This document shows, piece by piece, positions 9,221 through 17,099 of a stretch of DNA of 64,000 nucleotides. The DNA comes from Bin5 sp965261695 (GTDB lineage Bacteria; Chloroflexota; Anaerolineae; Caldilineales; Caldilineaceae). The stretch lies in the NCBI GenBank assembly GCA_965261695.1, contig OZ253474.1:4030001-4094000 (forward strand), in the 5' to 3' direction. The stretch's first letter is position 1. Each line of letters opens with the position of its first letter. A program made the position numbers and the translations under genes. The notes under the pieces are model-generated. The model was not told the origin of the DNA. It did no database searches and was given only the letters and a program-made list of their open reading frames with translations.

Positions 9221-9544
9221 ATGAAACGATACGCTCAGGTCATTCGGGTCAAGCCGGAAAGGTACGCGGAATACAAGCAGTACCACCAGAACGTGTGGCC
9301 CGAAATCGTCGAACTGGGTATGAAATGCAACATTCGCAACCAGACCATCTTCCACCGGGATGGTCTTCTCTTTCGATACTTCGAGTACACCGGCGACGAC
9401 TACGAAGCGGATATGGCCATCGTCGCCGCCGACCCCAGGAACCAGGCGTGGTGGGAGATCATGCAGCCGATGCAGGCGCCGCTGGAGAGCTGCGCTGAAG
9501 GCGAATGGTGGGCCGACATGGAGGAGCTTGTCCATACCGACTGA
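9221..9544 (+). CDS. rhaM: L-rhamnose mutarotase
   Basis: Small (107 aa) ferredoxin-like enzyme of the RhaM/YiiL family that interconverts alpha and beta anomers of L-rhamnose or similar 6-deoxyhexoses. Family signatures are visible: 'VIRVKPERYAEYKQYH' at the N-terminus, the 'VWPEIVE' helix, 'NIRNQTIF', 'LFRYFEY' and the tandem Trp of 'NQAWWEIMQPMQ' near the C-terminus. The usual length is about 104 aa. Start ATG 9221 follows GGGGAGGGA; the frame can be opened further upstream but only by overlapping the previous gene. It is the most substrate-specific marker in this block and argues for deoxysugar metabolism. Confidence 0.92.
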   Translation: MKRYAQVIRVKPERYAEYKQYHQNVWPEIVELGMKCNIRNQTIFHRDGLLFRYFEYTGDDYEADMAIVAADPRNQAWWEIMQPMQAPLESCAEGEWWADMEELVHTD

Positions 9545-9572
9545 GGCGGGTTCATACTGAAAACCCGTCTTT
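9545..9572 (+). terminator. weak intrinsic terminator after rhaM
   Basis: GGCGGGTT (9545-9552) pairs with AACCCGTC (9562-9569) with one G.U, loop of 9 nt, followed by a short TTT run. It directly follows the rhaM stop and could separate the enzyme block from the next importer. Confidence 0.45.
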
Positions 9573-9795
9573 CCCTATCACGTACTGCGTAGATTCAGGC
9601 GGGACGCCTTGGGTGCCCTCTGTGGCTTCTATTTGCAGACTGGGCCAAATCCCGTGGCGTCATACGGATTTCAATTCAGAAGCATTGGAGGTTCGGAGCG
9701 GCCAAGGAGGCGCCTATCAACCCGACCTGGAGTTGAAGGATGGCAGATCACGATGTGTTCATTGGGTTGTGAACTTTCTTAAAGGAGACTTTCAC

Positions 9796-11169
9796 ATGAA
9801 ACGGAACATTCTATTCAGCATGCTGGTCCTTGGGGCAATCATTCTTTCAGCCTGCGCTGCCCCGGCGTCACCGCCGCCAGCGGTGGATGCTGGAGCGGCG
9901 CCCACCGGCAAACTGCTCTTCTGGAACCATCCGACCGCCCTTGAAGCGGCTGAGGAGCAGCTGTTCTGGCAGGACTTCAACGCGGCATTTGAGGCGGAGT
10001 ATGAGGGCGTCGAGGTCGAGCTGGTCTGGGTTCCCTGGGATCAAATGTACGTCAGCAAGATCAACGCGATCCAGAGCGGCGAAGTGCCGGACATGAGCTT
10101 CATGGGTGTGGAGCAGCAGGTCGAATTCGCCGAAATGGACGCGGTCATCCCCGTTGATGACCTGGTCGAGGAACTGGGCGGCCCTGAAGCATTCAGCGGT
10201 GGACTGAAGTACCATTGGTTCCAGCCGTCGTGGTCGGACGAAGGGCATTACTGGGGCGTCCCCTACCAGGAGGGCGGCTACCTGCTCTACGTGCGCAGGG
10301 ACCTGGCAGAAAAGGCCGGCTACAGCGATCCTTGCCCCGCCGACTGGGACGCGCTGGTCGAGTTGGCCGTTGCGATGCACGATCCTGAAAATGAGGTGTA
10401 CGGCATCGGCCTCGACTACAGCGTAGGCAATGGGACAACGCAGCTCTACACGACCTTCTGGGCGGCCGGCGGAGGACAGACGCTGGACAAGGACAAGAAG
10501 GTGGCGGTCAATACACCTGAGAATGCCAAGACGCTTCAGTTCTACGCCGACCTGTGGCTGGTGCATGATCTCCTGCCCCCCGGTGTAACGACCGTGACGA
10601 CGTACGGCACCGCATCCGCCACGCCCATCGACGACTGGTACAATGCCGGTCAGATCGCGATGACGGTTCGCAACATGAACCTCCCCATCGTCTGGGAGCG
10701 CACACAGAATCCCATGCGGGAGGTAACTCAGGTCTGCATGATGCCCGCCGGCCCGTCCGGCCACACCGGGACGTTTTCGCAGCCAGGCACTCTCTATATT
10801 TTCAAGAATGCCAACAACCCTGAGCTGGCCAAGGAGTACATCCGCTTCTTCTACCGAGAGGAGTGGCAGGTCCGGTGGGCGCAGGTGGATGGCATCATCC
10901 CCCTGTTGAAAGGGCTTGACGTACCGGGCATTACCGACGGCTACTGGTACCCTTACATCCTGGAGGAGCAGAGTTGGGGCGCGCGACCCGGATTCTGGGA
11001 GTCCCATCCCAAGAATCTCGTCGCCCATGAGTCCTTTTGGCCGGCGTTAATGGTCCAGGACGTCGTTCTCAAAGGGATGAGCGTCGAGGATGCGCTCGCA
11101 AAGTACCAAAAGGTGGTGGAAGAGCTTTATGGTGAGCCCTGCTCGCCGCTGGTGGAGGGCTGCGAGTAG
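9796..11169 (+). CDS. ABC importer sugar-binding lipoprotein
   Basis: Family 1 solute-binding protein, 457 aa, with a clear lipoprotein signal: MKRNILFSMLVLGAI then lipobox LSAC at residues about 16-19, followed by a Pro/Ala linker. The mature protein has 'LLFWNHPTALEAAEE' at the first strand, aromatic residues in the binding cleft, and the C-terminal 'AKEYIRFFYREEWQ' segment typical of sugar binders. The start ATG is preceded by AAAGGAGA; longer upstream readings through 9505 have no ribosome site and would bury the signal peptide. It forms an importer with the two permeases at 11295 and 12161, separated from them by two hairpins. Confidence 0.93.
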   Translation: MKRNILFSMLVLGAIILSACAAPASPPPAVDAGAAPTGKLLFWNHPTALEAAEEQLFWQDFNAAFEAEYEGVEVELVWVPWDQMYVSKINAIQSGEVPDMSFMGVEQQVEFAEMDAVIPVDDLVEELGGPEAFSGGLKYHWFQPSWSDEGHYWGVPYQEGGYLLYVRRDLAEKAGYSDPCPADWDALVELAVAMHDPENEVYGIGLDYSVGNGTTQLYTTFWAAGGGQTLDKDKKVAVNTPENAKTLQFYADLWLVHDLLPPGVTTVTTYGTASATPIDDWYNAGQIAMTVRNMNLPIVWERTQNPMREVTQVCMMPAGPSGHTGTFSQPGTLYIFKNANNPELAKEYIRFFYREEWQVRWAQVDGIIPLLKGLDVPGITDGYWYPYILEEQSWGARPGFWESHPKNLVAHESFWPALMVQDVVLKGMSVEDALAKYQKVVEELYGEPCSPLVEGCE

Positions 11170-11181
11170 GCCTGCTGCAGG

Positions 11182-11251
11182 CCGGCTGTTTCCGCAGCCG
11201 GTTCAGTGAGTCATCTGGCCAGGTCAAGGCCGCCACCGGCTTGGCCTGGCC
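11182..11251 (+). promoter_or_regulatory. two stem-loops between binding-protein and permease genes
   Basis: The first hairpin pairs CCGGCTG (11182-11188) with CAGCCGG (11195-11201). The second pairs GGCCAGGTCAAG (11217-11228) with CTTGGCCTGGCC (11240-11251), with a single G.U. There are no T-tracts. They fill most of the 125-bp spacer after the binding-protein gene. They may act on mRNA stability or partial read-through (inference). Confidence 0.55.
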
Positions 11252-11294
11252 TGTGAAACGGACTCTGATCGCGCCGAAGAGAGAGGGTTGAGCA

Positions 11295-12164
11295 ATGCAC
11301 CAGTCGAAGAAACTGCCCTATCTGATGTTGTTGCCGGCCGCCATCCTGATCGTGGCGGTTGTAGGGTATCCGATGGTGTATGGACTATCCCTCTCGGTAA
11401 CGGACCGGACGCTTCACTCCATCGAAGCGAACTTTATCGGCCTGCAGAACTTCCGCAAACTCCTGCAGGACGAACGTTTTCTGACAGTGGCCGGCAATAG
11501 TGTCTTCTGGTCCATCTACACAGTTGTCGGTTCCGTGTTGTCGGGATTCCTTCTGGCGCTCATTCTCAATCAAAATTTTCTGGGTCGGCGCTTTGCCCGG
11601 GGCATTTTATTGGTTCCCTGGACGGTGCCGACCGTAGCCGTAGCCTTTGTCTGGGTCTGGCTTTACGACCCTTTGGTGGGTATTTTCAACCAGATTGTGC
11701 TATTGCTTGGCGGCAGCCGCCTGCCATTCATGTCGGACATCGACATGGTGCAATTCTGGATGGCGCTGCCGGTCACGTGGCGTTTCTATCCGTTCGTCAT
11801 GCTCATGTTGTTGGCAGGTCTGCAAGCCATCGACCAGGAGTTGTACGCGGCGGCGGCCGTGGACGGCGCCAACATCTGGCAACGATTCTGGCATATTACC
11901 TTGCCGATGGTGCGGGGAATCCTGGGGTTGGTGACCGTCCTGGAGTTCATCTGGCTTTTCAATCACTTTGACATTATCTGGATTATGACCGGTGGCGGCC
12001 CGGCGGATGCGACCCACAATTTCGCCACCTATGCCTACTATCAAGGCTTCAAGACCTTCAAATACGCCTATGCGGCGACGATCGGTGTTGTCATGCTCGT
12101 GATCCTCTTTTTCTCGTCACTGGTCTATCTGTATCTGCAGGATCGAATGGAGATCGAGGTATGA
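11295..12164 (+). CDS. carbohydrate ABC permease (MalF-like)
   Basis: Inner-membrane subunit of a CUT1 importer, 289 aa, with about six membrane segments. It opens with 'LPYLMLLPAAILIVAVVGYP', the typical first helix of UgpA/MalF relatives. The EAA loop reads 'YAAAAVDGANIWQRFW' followed by 'ITLPM'. The preceding gene is its binding protein. The next permease overlaps its stop by 4 bp (ATGA), so the two permeases are translationally coupled. Confidence 0.93.
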   Translation: MHQSKKLPYLMLLPAAILIVAVVGYPMVYGLSLSVTDRTLHSIEANFIGLQNFRKLLQDERFLTVAGNSVFWSIYTVVGSVLSGFLLALILNQNFLGRRFARGILLVPWTVPTVAVAFVWVWLYDPLVGIFNQIVLLLGGSRLPFMSDIDMVQFWMALPVTWRFYPFVMLMLLAGLQAIDQELYAAAAVDGANIWQRFWHITLPMVRGILGLVTVLEFIWLFNHFDIIWIMTGGGPADATHNFATYAYYQGFKTFKYAYAATIGVVMLVILFFSSLVYLYLQDRMEIEV

Positions 12165-13057
12165 GAGCTACGAATCGAGCGCTGCAGCGAGTGCCATCCC
12201 CGGTCGCAATGCGAAGATTCGGGTGGCAACTGCAACGGGCTTTGCGGAAGACTCTCCTGCAGTTGCTGATTGCCGCGGTGATCATCGTCTTCATCTTTCC
12301 CATCTGGGTTGGTGTGGACACGTCGATCAAGCCTGCCAACCAACTGCGGAAGTTCCCGACCAGCGTTCTCACGACCAGTCCCACTTTTGAGAAGTATGCA
12401 CAAGCATTTGGCCCGCTGAAACTGTACCGCTACATGGGAAACACCGTGGTTGTCGCCGGGGCCACCACGTTGCTCGGCCTGCTCGTGGGTAGCCCGGCGG
12501 CCTATTCCCTGTCTCGATTCAGGTTCAAGGGCCGCAGCTTTTTCGCCCGCTCGGTTCTATTGATCTACATGTTTCCACCGATGCTGCTTATTATTCCACT
12601 CTATCTGATGATGACGGCGTTGAAAGTAAGGGACAGCCTCTGGTCTCTAATCGCGACCGATACAACCTTTGCTCTCCCGTTCTCGATCTGGATGCTCAAG
12701 GCCTTTTTCGACACGGTATCGCGTGACCTTGATGACGCCGCCCTCATCGATGGTTGCACTCCTCTCAGCGTGTTGTACCGGGTCTTGTTGCCCGTTTCGG
12801 GTCCGGGGGTGGTGGCCACGGCGGTATTTTGCTTCATGCTTGGCTGGGGAGAGTACCTCTTCGCCGTAACTTTTATTACGACGCAATCGCTTCAGCCCAT
12901 TACCGTGGCCGTTTACGCTTTGATTTCACCCTTTGCCGTAGACCCCAGCCTGCTGATGGCCACCTCGGTCATTTCCGCGATTCCTCCAGTCATATTTTTC
13001 TTCGCGGCCCAAAAATGGATTGTGCAGGGCCTGATGGCGGGGGCCATCAAGGGCTGA
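12161..13057 (+). CDS. carbohydrate ABC permease (MalG-like)
   Basis: Second permease of the importer, 298 aa. It starts in the stop codon of the previous gene (ATGA overlap). The ATPase-contact loop reads 'DDAALIDGCTPLSVLY' then 'LLPVSGPG', and the protein ends in 'IVQGLMAGAIKG', the standard MalG/UgpE ending. No ATPase gene follows; instead there is a 1.65-kb gene-poor stretch. Confidence 0.93.
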   Translation: MRATNRALQRVPSPVAMRRFGWQLQRALRKTLLQLLIAAVIIVFIFPIWVGVDTSIKPANQLRKFPTSVLTTSPTFEKYAQAFGPLKLYRYMGNTVVVAGATTLLGLLVGSPAAYSLSRFRFKGRSFFARSVLLIYMFPPMLLIIPLYLMMTALKVRDSLWSLIATDTTFALPFSIWMLKAFFDTVSRDLDDAALIDGCTPLSVLYRVLLPVSGPGVVATAVFCFMLGWGEYLFAVTFITTQSLQPITVAVYALISPFAVDPSLLMATSVISAIPPVIFFFAAQKWIVQGLMAGAIKG

Positions 13058-13339
13058 ATTTACTTTCGACCCCGAGGCCGCCGCTATCCTCTGCCCGCTG
13101 CAGTGTATTGGGCGTGTGCTTAGAACATCCAAAGCGCTCTGAGCCTGCCTGATCGGCAGCAGGCGCCCTGCCGCCTTCAAGAATTCATTTCAGTAAAGGG
13201 GCCCTGGCGTATCCCGCACTGCGTATTCCGCACTGCGTATTCCTCCGTGGCCATTGGGCGCAATGCGCTGCAACAAATGTCAATGCAACGGCCCCTTACT
13301 CTGCCTGCAATTTGCCTTCAACCTGGGACGCGCCCCAAA
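13058..13339 (+). other. intergenic segment before repeat element copy A
   Basis: About 280 bp without a convincing gene. A 14-bp unit reading CCGCACTGCGTATT is directly repeated around 13214-13242. A reverse-strand frame here and in the start of the element reads like a low-complexity translation of a dispersed repeat and is not supported as a gene. Confidence 0.5.
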
Positions 13340-13450
13340 ATTGGTGCATCCCAAATCTTTGTGGAACATGCCCCCTGGGATCGCGGGCGTCTCGCCTGCA
13401 CCTAGTTTCGGCTTACGCGCCCGTGGAAGAACTGCTCCAGGAGGTGACTC

Positions 13451-13627
13451 ATGCAGGCTGTCTCTGGGCACAATCGAACCGCGGTTCGCCTGATTCTCGT
13501 CAACGAAGACGCCGCCTTAGCCGCTGCCCTCAACTGTGCCCATCATACTGACCGCCTGAACCACAGCTCAGACAACTGCCGGGAGTCCTGCCCTTCAAAG
13601 CAAGTCAGAAACCCACCCCCATTCTGA
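13451..13627 (+). CDS. candidate small protein inside element copy A
   Basis: A 58-codon frame starting MQAVSGHNRTAVRLILVNED. The ribosome site AGGAGGTGA ends three bases before the ATG. The same frame, starting with the same site, is open without indels in the other element copy (37199-37330) and keeps GHNRTAVR, ILVNEDAA, AAA, NC, HH and HSS. Differences between copies show only a slight excess at third codon positions. This is suggestive but not proof of coding, and other frames are also open here. No known family recognised. Confidence 0.25.
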   Translation: MQAVSGHNRTAVRLILVNEDAALAAALNCAHHTDRLNHSSDNCRESCPSKQVRNPPPF

Positions 13628-13870
13628 GATGCACCCTGGGATTCCCAGCAACTGCAAACGCCCTGATTTTGTAGTACACTTGTGCGCAAAACGAACGAAC
13701 GCAGCCGCGGCCCTGCCGCAACTGTATACCGATTTCGAACAAATACCATGCCAATTTGCCCATCCTGCCCCCGGCGCGGGAGCCATGCGCAGCAAACTGC
13801 TGCCCTCCCTGCCCAAACAATGCCGCAACCGCCCCTTGCCCGCCATACCCGAAAAAAACCATTTTGGGAC

Positions 13871-14060
13871 GAAGAATGACGAAAAATGACGAAAAATGAC
13901 GAAAGAACACGCCCAAACGTGCCCGAACGTGCCCGACCACGAAAAAAAAATTGGCGCGACTAAACGCGACTAAACGCGACCAAACGCGACTAAACGCGAC
14001 TTGGCACGTTCGCAAACGCTCGCAAACGCTCGTAACTGCTTGCAAACGCTCGTAACTGCT
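13871..14060 (+). repeat. helically phased decamer array, copy A
   Basis: Nineteen consecutive 10-bp units in exact register. The unit changes in blocks: GAAAAATGAC-like (13871-13910), GCCCAAACGT-like (13911-13940), an A-run unit, TAAACGCGAC-like (13951-14000), and CGCAAACGCT/CGTAACTGCT-like (14011-14060). The register is unbroken across the block changes. The 10-bp step places the A-tracts on nearly the same face of the helix, which is expected to bend DNA. It is not a CRISPR array because there are no spacers. Confidence 0.85.
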
Positions 14061-14531
14061 TACATGGCACACCTGACCTGCGCGCCCCGCACGTCGCCTG
14101 CAAGCGGCCCATAAGCCCGGGCGCAGCCGAAATTCCGCCCCCATTCTTGGATTCACCCGCGCGAGGCGCCGCTACCGGAACTTCAACAGTGTCTCAACGA
14201 ACGCCAATCTGTACGTTTTGTGCGTTTTCAGTACTCAGAGTGATTGCGATGCTGTAAATCGTGGTGCGCGGGCGGAAAAAACGCAGCCCAACTGCTCAGC
14301 CCAACTGCTCAGCGCTGACGCGCGCTTCCCTTGCATGGGTGCATCCCAGTTTTCTTGAGGATGAAAGGGGGTAGACGAGGAGAAGGGGTTGAGAAGAGCA
14401 AAGGGGGCGCGCTGGCGATGCTGGCGCTCCGCACGACTCTGCTCAGTCATACCTGGCCTCAGTTGCTTCAACCGCTTGGCTTGACTTGTCGCACAATAAT
14501 CTGGGACGCGTCCCCCCATAACACTTGGGAA

Positions 14532-14560
14532 TTGAGTCATCGCGGCTTCTCATGTATAAT
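14532..14560 (+). promoter_or_regulatory. sigma70-like promoter
   Basis: TTGAGT (14532-14537), 17-bp spacer, TATAAT (14555-14560). It should start a roughly 140-nt leader for the importer operon beginning at 14707. It begins 28 bp after the right end of the repeat element. Confidence 0.75.
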
Positions 14561-14620
14561 CGGATAGTCGCCGCACCGGCGCGCGGCGCGCCCGAATCCC
14601 GAAATACAATTCATCGCTAT

Positions 14621-14639
14621 AGGAGGTAGCATGGCATAA
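14621..14639 (+). promoter_or_regulatory. leader start-stop mini-ORF with strong ribosome site
   Basis: AGGAGG (14621-14626) is followed after four bases by ATG GCA TAA (14631-14639), a two-codon frame. It lies 67 bp upstream of the real GTG start at 14707, which has its own site AAGGAGA. A GC-rich hairpin (14578-14592) lies between the promoter and this site. It could act as a ribosome trap or leader control element. Confidence 0.4.
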
Positions 14640-14706
14640 ATCCGACAGCGATCTTGTCGTTCGATCCATCTTTAGAATCGCACATTGATCCATAAGGAGA
14701 CCAAAA

Positions 14707-16035
14707 GTGAGCCCGAAGAGAGCGTTGTTTTTCTGGACTATGATTGCCGCACTGGTGTTGGTCGTGGCTGCATGCGCGTCGGCGCCGGCGGCGGACACCG
14801 GAGCTGAAGCGCCAATGGCGGCGGACGAAGACTCAACTGACGTTGTTGAGCTGAACTGGGTCGAGTGGTGGGACGGCGAGTACTCGGAAGAGTCCCTGGA
14901 TGGCTTGATCGCCCTGTTTGAGGAGAAGAATCCCGGCATCACAGTCAAGCGCACACCGCTGGGCTGGGGTTCCATGTACGAGGCGATCGTTACCAGCGCC
15001 CAGGCGGATTCAGCCGAATACGATATCATGGGAATGGAGCCGTGCTGCTGGATGAGCGCGCTGGTCAAGCTGGATGCGCTTGAGCCGCTGGGGTCCTACA
15101 TTGATGAAACCGAAGGTTTCCGCGATCGCCTGGTGAGCGATCTTGCGATCACGGCGTGGGCCGGTGATGAGTACAGCATCTGCTGGTACATGATGCCCTA
15201 CACCTATGCCTACGACGTGGATGTCTTTGAAGAGGCCGGTCTCGAACCGCCCACGAATTGGGATGAGATGGTCTCAGTGACCCAGGCGCTCAACGAGTCC
15301 GATGTGGTGGAGTTCGGGCTGGGCGCAGGTTTGAACGACAGCTTCTACACCATGTACTACCACTGGGGCGCGCGCCTGGCGCAACTCGGTGGCGATCTCT
15401 ATGACGACAACAACTGCGCCGTCTTCAACTCCGCCGAAGGTGTGCAGGCGATGTTGGATTGGAAAGAACTGTTTACCAACAATCTGCTGGTGGACGGCGC
15501 GATCGGCATGGGTCAGAATGACCTGCACGACCTGATGACCGCCGAGCGGGTCGCCGCCTACTTCACCGGCCCGTGGGTGCAGTCGGCCGTCGCGCTGAAC
15601 CGCGCCGACGTCCGCATGGCGTTCGCGCCCGCCTGGACGGACGCCGAAACGGGTTCGGGCGGCTACCAGTGGGCGTGCAGCGGGCTGGCTATTTCGTCCA
15701 ATTCGCCGCACAAAGAGGAAGCTTGGAAGTTCATCGACTTCCTGCTGAGCGACGAAGGCTCGATCTATATGTCTGAGCAGACCAGCGTCACCTATGCCAC
15801 CAAGGCCAACTTCGCACGCTTTGCCGAGATGGATGATCCGATTCTGAGTGAGGTTCCGCCAATGCTGAACCAGGACCCGGAGCACAATCTCTTCTTTGCG
15901 CCGACCGCCGACTTCAGCGTACATAATGAGTGGGTGGCGGCTTTCCAGGAGGTGCTGGACGGAGAGAGCGAGGCGCAGGACGCTCTGGACGCCATGGTAG
16001 AACTGTGGAACCAGGACCTGCCCCAGTGCCAGTAA
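14707..16035 (+). CDS. ABC importer sugar-binding lipoprotein
   Basis: Family 1 solute-binding protein of 442 aa with GTG start and ribosome site AAGGAGA. The signal reads MSPKRALFFWTMIAALVLVV then lipobox VAAC, followed by an Ala-rich linker. Mature features include 'LNWVEWWDGEYSEE' at the first strand, 'GMEPCCWMSAL' and the C-terminal 'EEAWKFIDFLLSDEG' helix common to the family. Two Cys in 'PCCW' and one at 'YSICW' are unusual for this protein class. It is the first gene of a three-gene importer, with a strong promoter and structured leader upstream and a perfect hairpin downstream. Confidence 0.93.
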   Translation: MSPKRALFFWTMIAALVLVVAACASAPAADTGAEAPMAADEDSTDVVELNWVEWWDGEYSEESLDGLIALFEEKNPGITVKRTPLGWGSMYEAIVTSAQADSAEYDIMGMEPCCWMSALVKLDALEPLGSYIDETEGFRDRLVSDLAITAWAGDEYSICWYMMPYTYAYDVDVFEEAGLEPPTNWDEMVSVTQALNESDVVEFGLGAGLNDSFYTMYYHWGARLAQLGGDLYDDNNCAVFNSAEGVQAMLDWKELFTNNLLVDGAIGMGQNDLHDLMTAERVAAYFTGPWVQSAVALNRADVRMAFAPAWTDAETGSGGYQWACSGLAISSNSPHKEEAWKFIDFLLSDEGSIYMSEQTSVTYATKANFARFAEMDDPILSEVPPMLNQDPEHNLFFAPTADFSVHNEWVAAFQEVLDGESEAQDALDAMVELWNQDLPQCQ

Positions 16036-16052
16036 CGTGAGCAAATAATGTA

Positions 16053-16083
16053 GAGGAGTGAGGTGTACTGTCCCTCACTCCTC
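16053..16083 (+). promoter_or_regulatory. perfect stem-loop between binding-protein and permease genes
   Basis: GAGGAGTGAGG (16053-16063) pairs perfectly with CCTCACTCCTC (16073-16083), 9-nt loop, no T-tract. It lies 17 bp after the binding-protein stop and is a good candidate for a 3'-end stabiliser or expression-lowering element. Confidence 0.6.
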
Positions 16084-16127
16084 GCTCCTATCGAGACGCC
16101 CCAAACCATCCCCAACTGGAGATTGCA

Positions 16128-17099
16128 ATGACCGAAGGCGGCAATCCGCCCGTTGCCAAGCAGGATCATGCCGACATTCAGGATGTGTCGCGGGCTGTGG
16201 GGCGCCGCGGCCGCTGGAAGTGGCCGCGCCAGGCCACCGGCTATCTGATGATTGCCCCGGCCATCATCTTTCTCATGCTGGTGATCGTCTATCCCCTGTT
16301 CGAGGTATTTCGCCTCAGTTTCTTCGAGTTCACCGGGCTGCGCGACCAGCAGTCCACCTTCGTCGGGCTCAAAAACTTCGTCAGCCTGATGGGCGACCGC
16401 ATCTACTGGATCAGCATGAAGAATACACTTGTCTTTGTGCTCGCGACGGTGGTCTTTCATGCACTGATCGGCCTCCTGTTCGCTCTGGCCCTGCACCAGC
16501 ATTGGCCCAGCAACCGGTTGCGCAATCTTGTGCGCGGGCTGCTGATCCTGCCCTGGCTGTTCTCAATGGCCGCGGCCGGGCTGGTATGGGCCTTGCTCCT
16601 CAACCCGCTGGGGCCTATCAACTACCTGCTGGTGACAGCCGGTATTCTGGAAAGGGCGATGGACTTCCTGGGGGACAAGGATACGGCGTTGTGGGGGCTG
16701 ATTCTGATCAACGTCTGGAAGTCGTACCCGTTCTACATGATCATGTTGCTGGGGGGCCTGCAGACGATCCCCCCCGATCTCTACGCGGCGGCCAAGGTGG
16801 ACGGCGCCGGCCAATGGCAACGCTTCGCCTTCGTAACCTTGCCGATGATGCGCTCCATCCTCGTGGCGACCACGGCCATCGACTTTATCACCACTTTTGG
16901 CATATTTGATCTGGTCAGGACGCTGACCAACGGCGGGCCGGCGCGTTCAACCATCACCCTGGGCTATTACACCTGGCTGGTCGGCTTTCGCGATGTCGAT
17001 TTCGGCTACGGGGCCGCTATCAGCGTCTCCATGCTGATCATCATGGGCGTGGCCATGTATTTCTATCTCCGCTTGGGCAGGGAGGCTATCTATGGTTAG
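16128..17099 (+). CDS. carbohydrate ABC permease (MalF-like)
   Basis: Inner-membrane subunit of the importer begun at 14707; 323 aa, with a polar N-terminal extension of about 35 residues before the first membrane segment 'ATGYLMIAPAIIFLMLVIVY'. The ATPase-contact loop reads 'YAAAKVDGAGQWQRFA' then 'TLPMMRS'. Its stop overlaps the next permease by 8 bp, indicating coupled translation. Confidence 0.93.
   Translation: MTEGGNPPVAKQDHADIQDVSRAVGRRGRWKWPRQATGYLMIAPAIIFLMLVIVYPLFEVFRLSFFEFTGLRDQQSTFVGLKNFVSLMGDRIYWISMKNTLVFVLATVVFHALIGLLFALALHQHWPSNRLRNLVRGLLILPWLFSMAAAGLVWALLLNPLGPINYLLVTAGILERAMDFLGDKDTALWGLILINVWKSYPFYMIMLLGGLQTIPPDLYAAAKVDGAGQWQRFAFVTLPMMRSILVATTAIDFITTFGIFDLVRTLTNGGPARSTITLGYYTWLVGFRDVDFGYGAAISVSMLIIMGVAMYFYLRLGREAIYG

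Larger units (their letters stand above)
13340..14504 (+). repeat. 1.2-kb intergenic element, copy A
   Basis: This segment is clearly related to 37091-38287 in the same orientation, from TTGGTGCATCCCAAAT at the left end to CACAATAATCTGG at the right end. Long identical blocks alternate with diverged blocks and small indels. Modules in order are: a GGTGCATCCC motif; a small frame with a strong ribosome site (13451-13627); an inverted GATGCACC motif near 13628; a conserved block at 13691-13725; a decamer array (13871-14060); and a conserved block with a second GGTGCATCCC near 14338. Reverse-strand frames in it (for example 13605-14156) shift frame between copies, so they are not genes. No terminal inverted repeats, target duplication or transposase were seen. 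Function unknown. Confidence 0.8.

Noticed and set aside
13280..13471. Short reverse-strand frame at the left end of copy A with an 'AGETPAIPGG' string
   Set aside because: Overlaps non-coding repeat sequence and is not intact in copy B; reads like a dispersed-repeat translation.
13871..14060. CRISPR array
   Set aside because: Units are 10 bp with no spacers and no cas genes nearby.
13605..14156. 183-aa reverse-strand frame across the decamer array, copy A
   Set aside because: The homologous region in copy B breaks this frame by indels, and the reading is low-complexity translation of the repeats.
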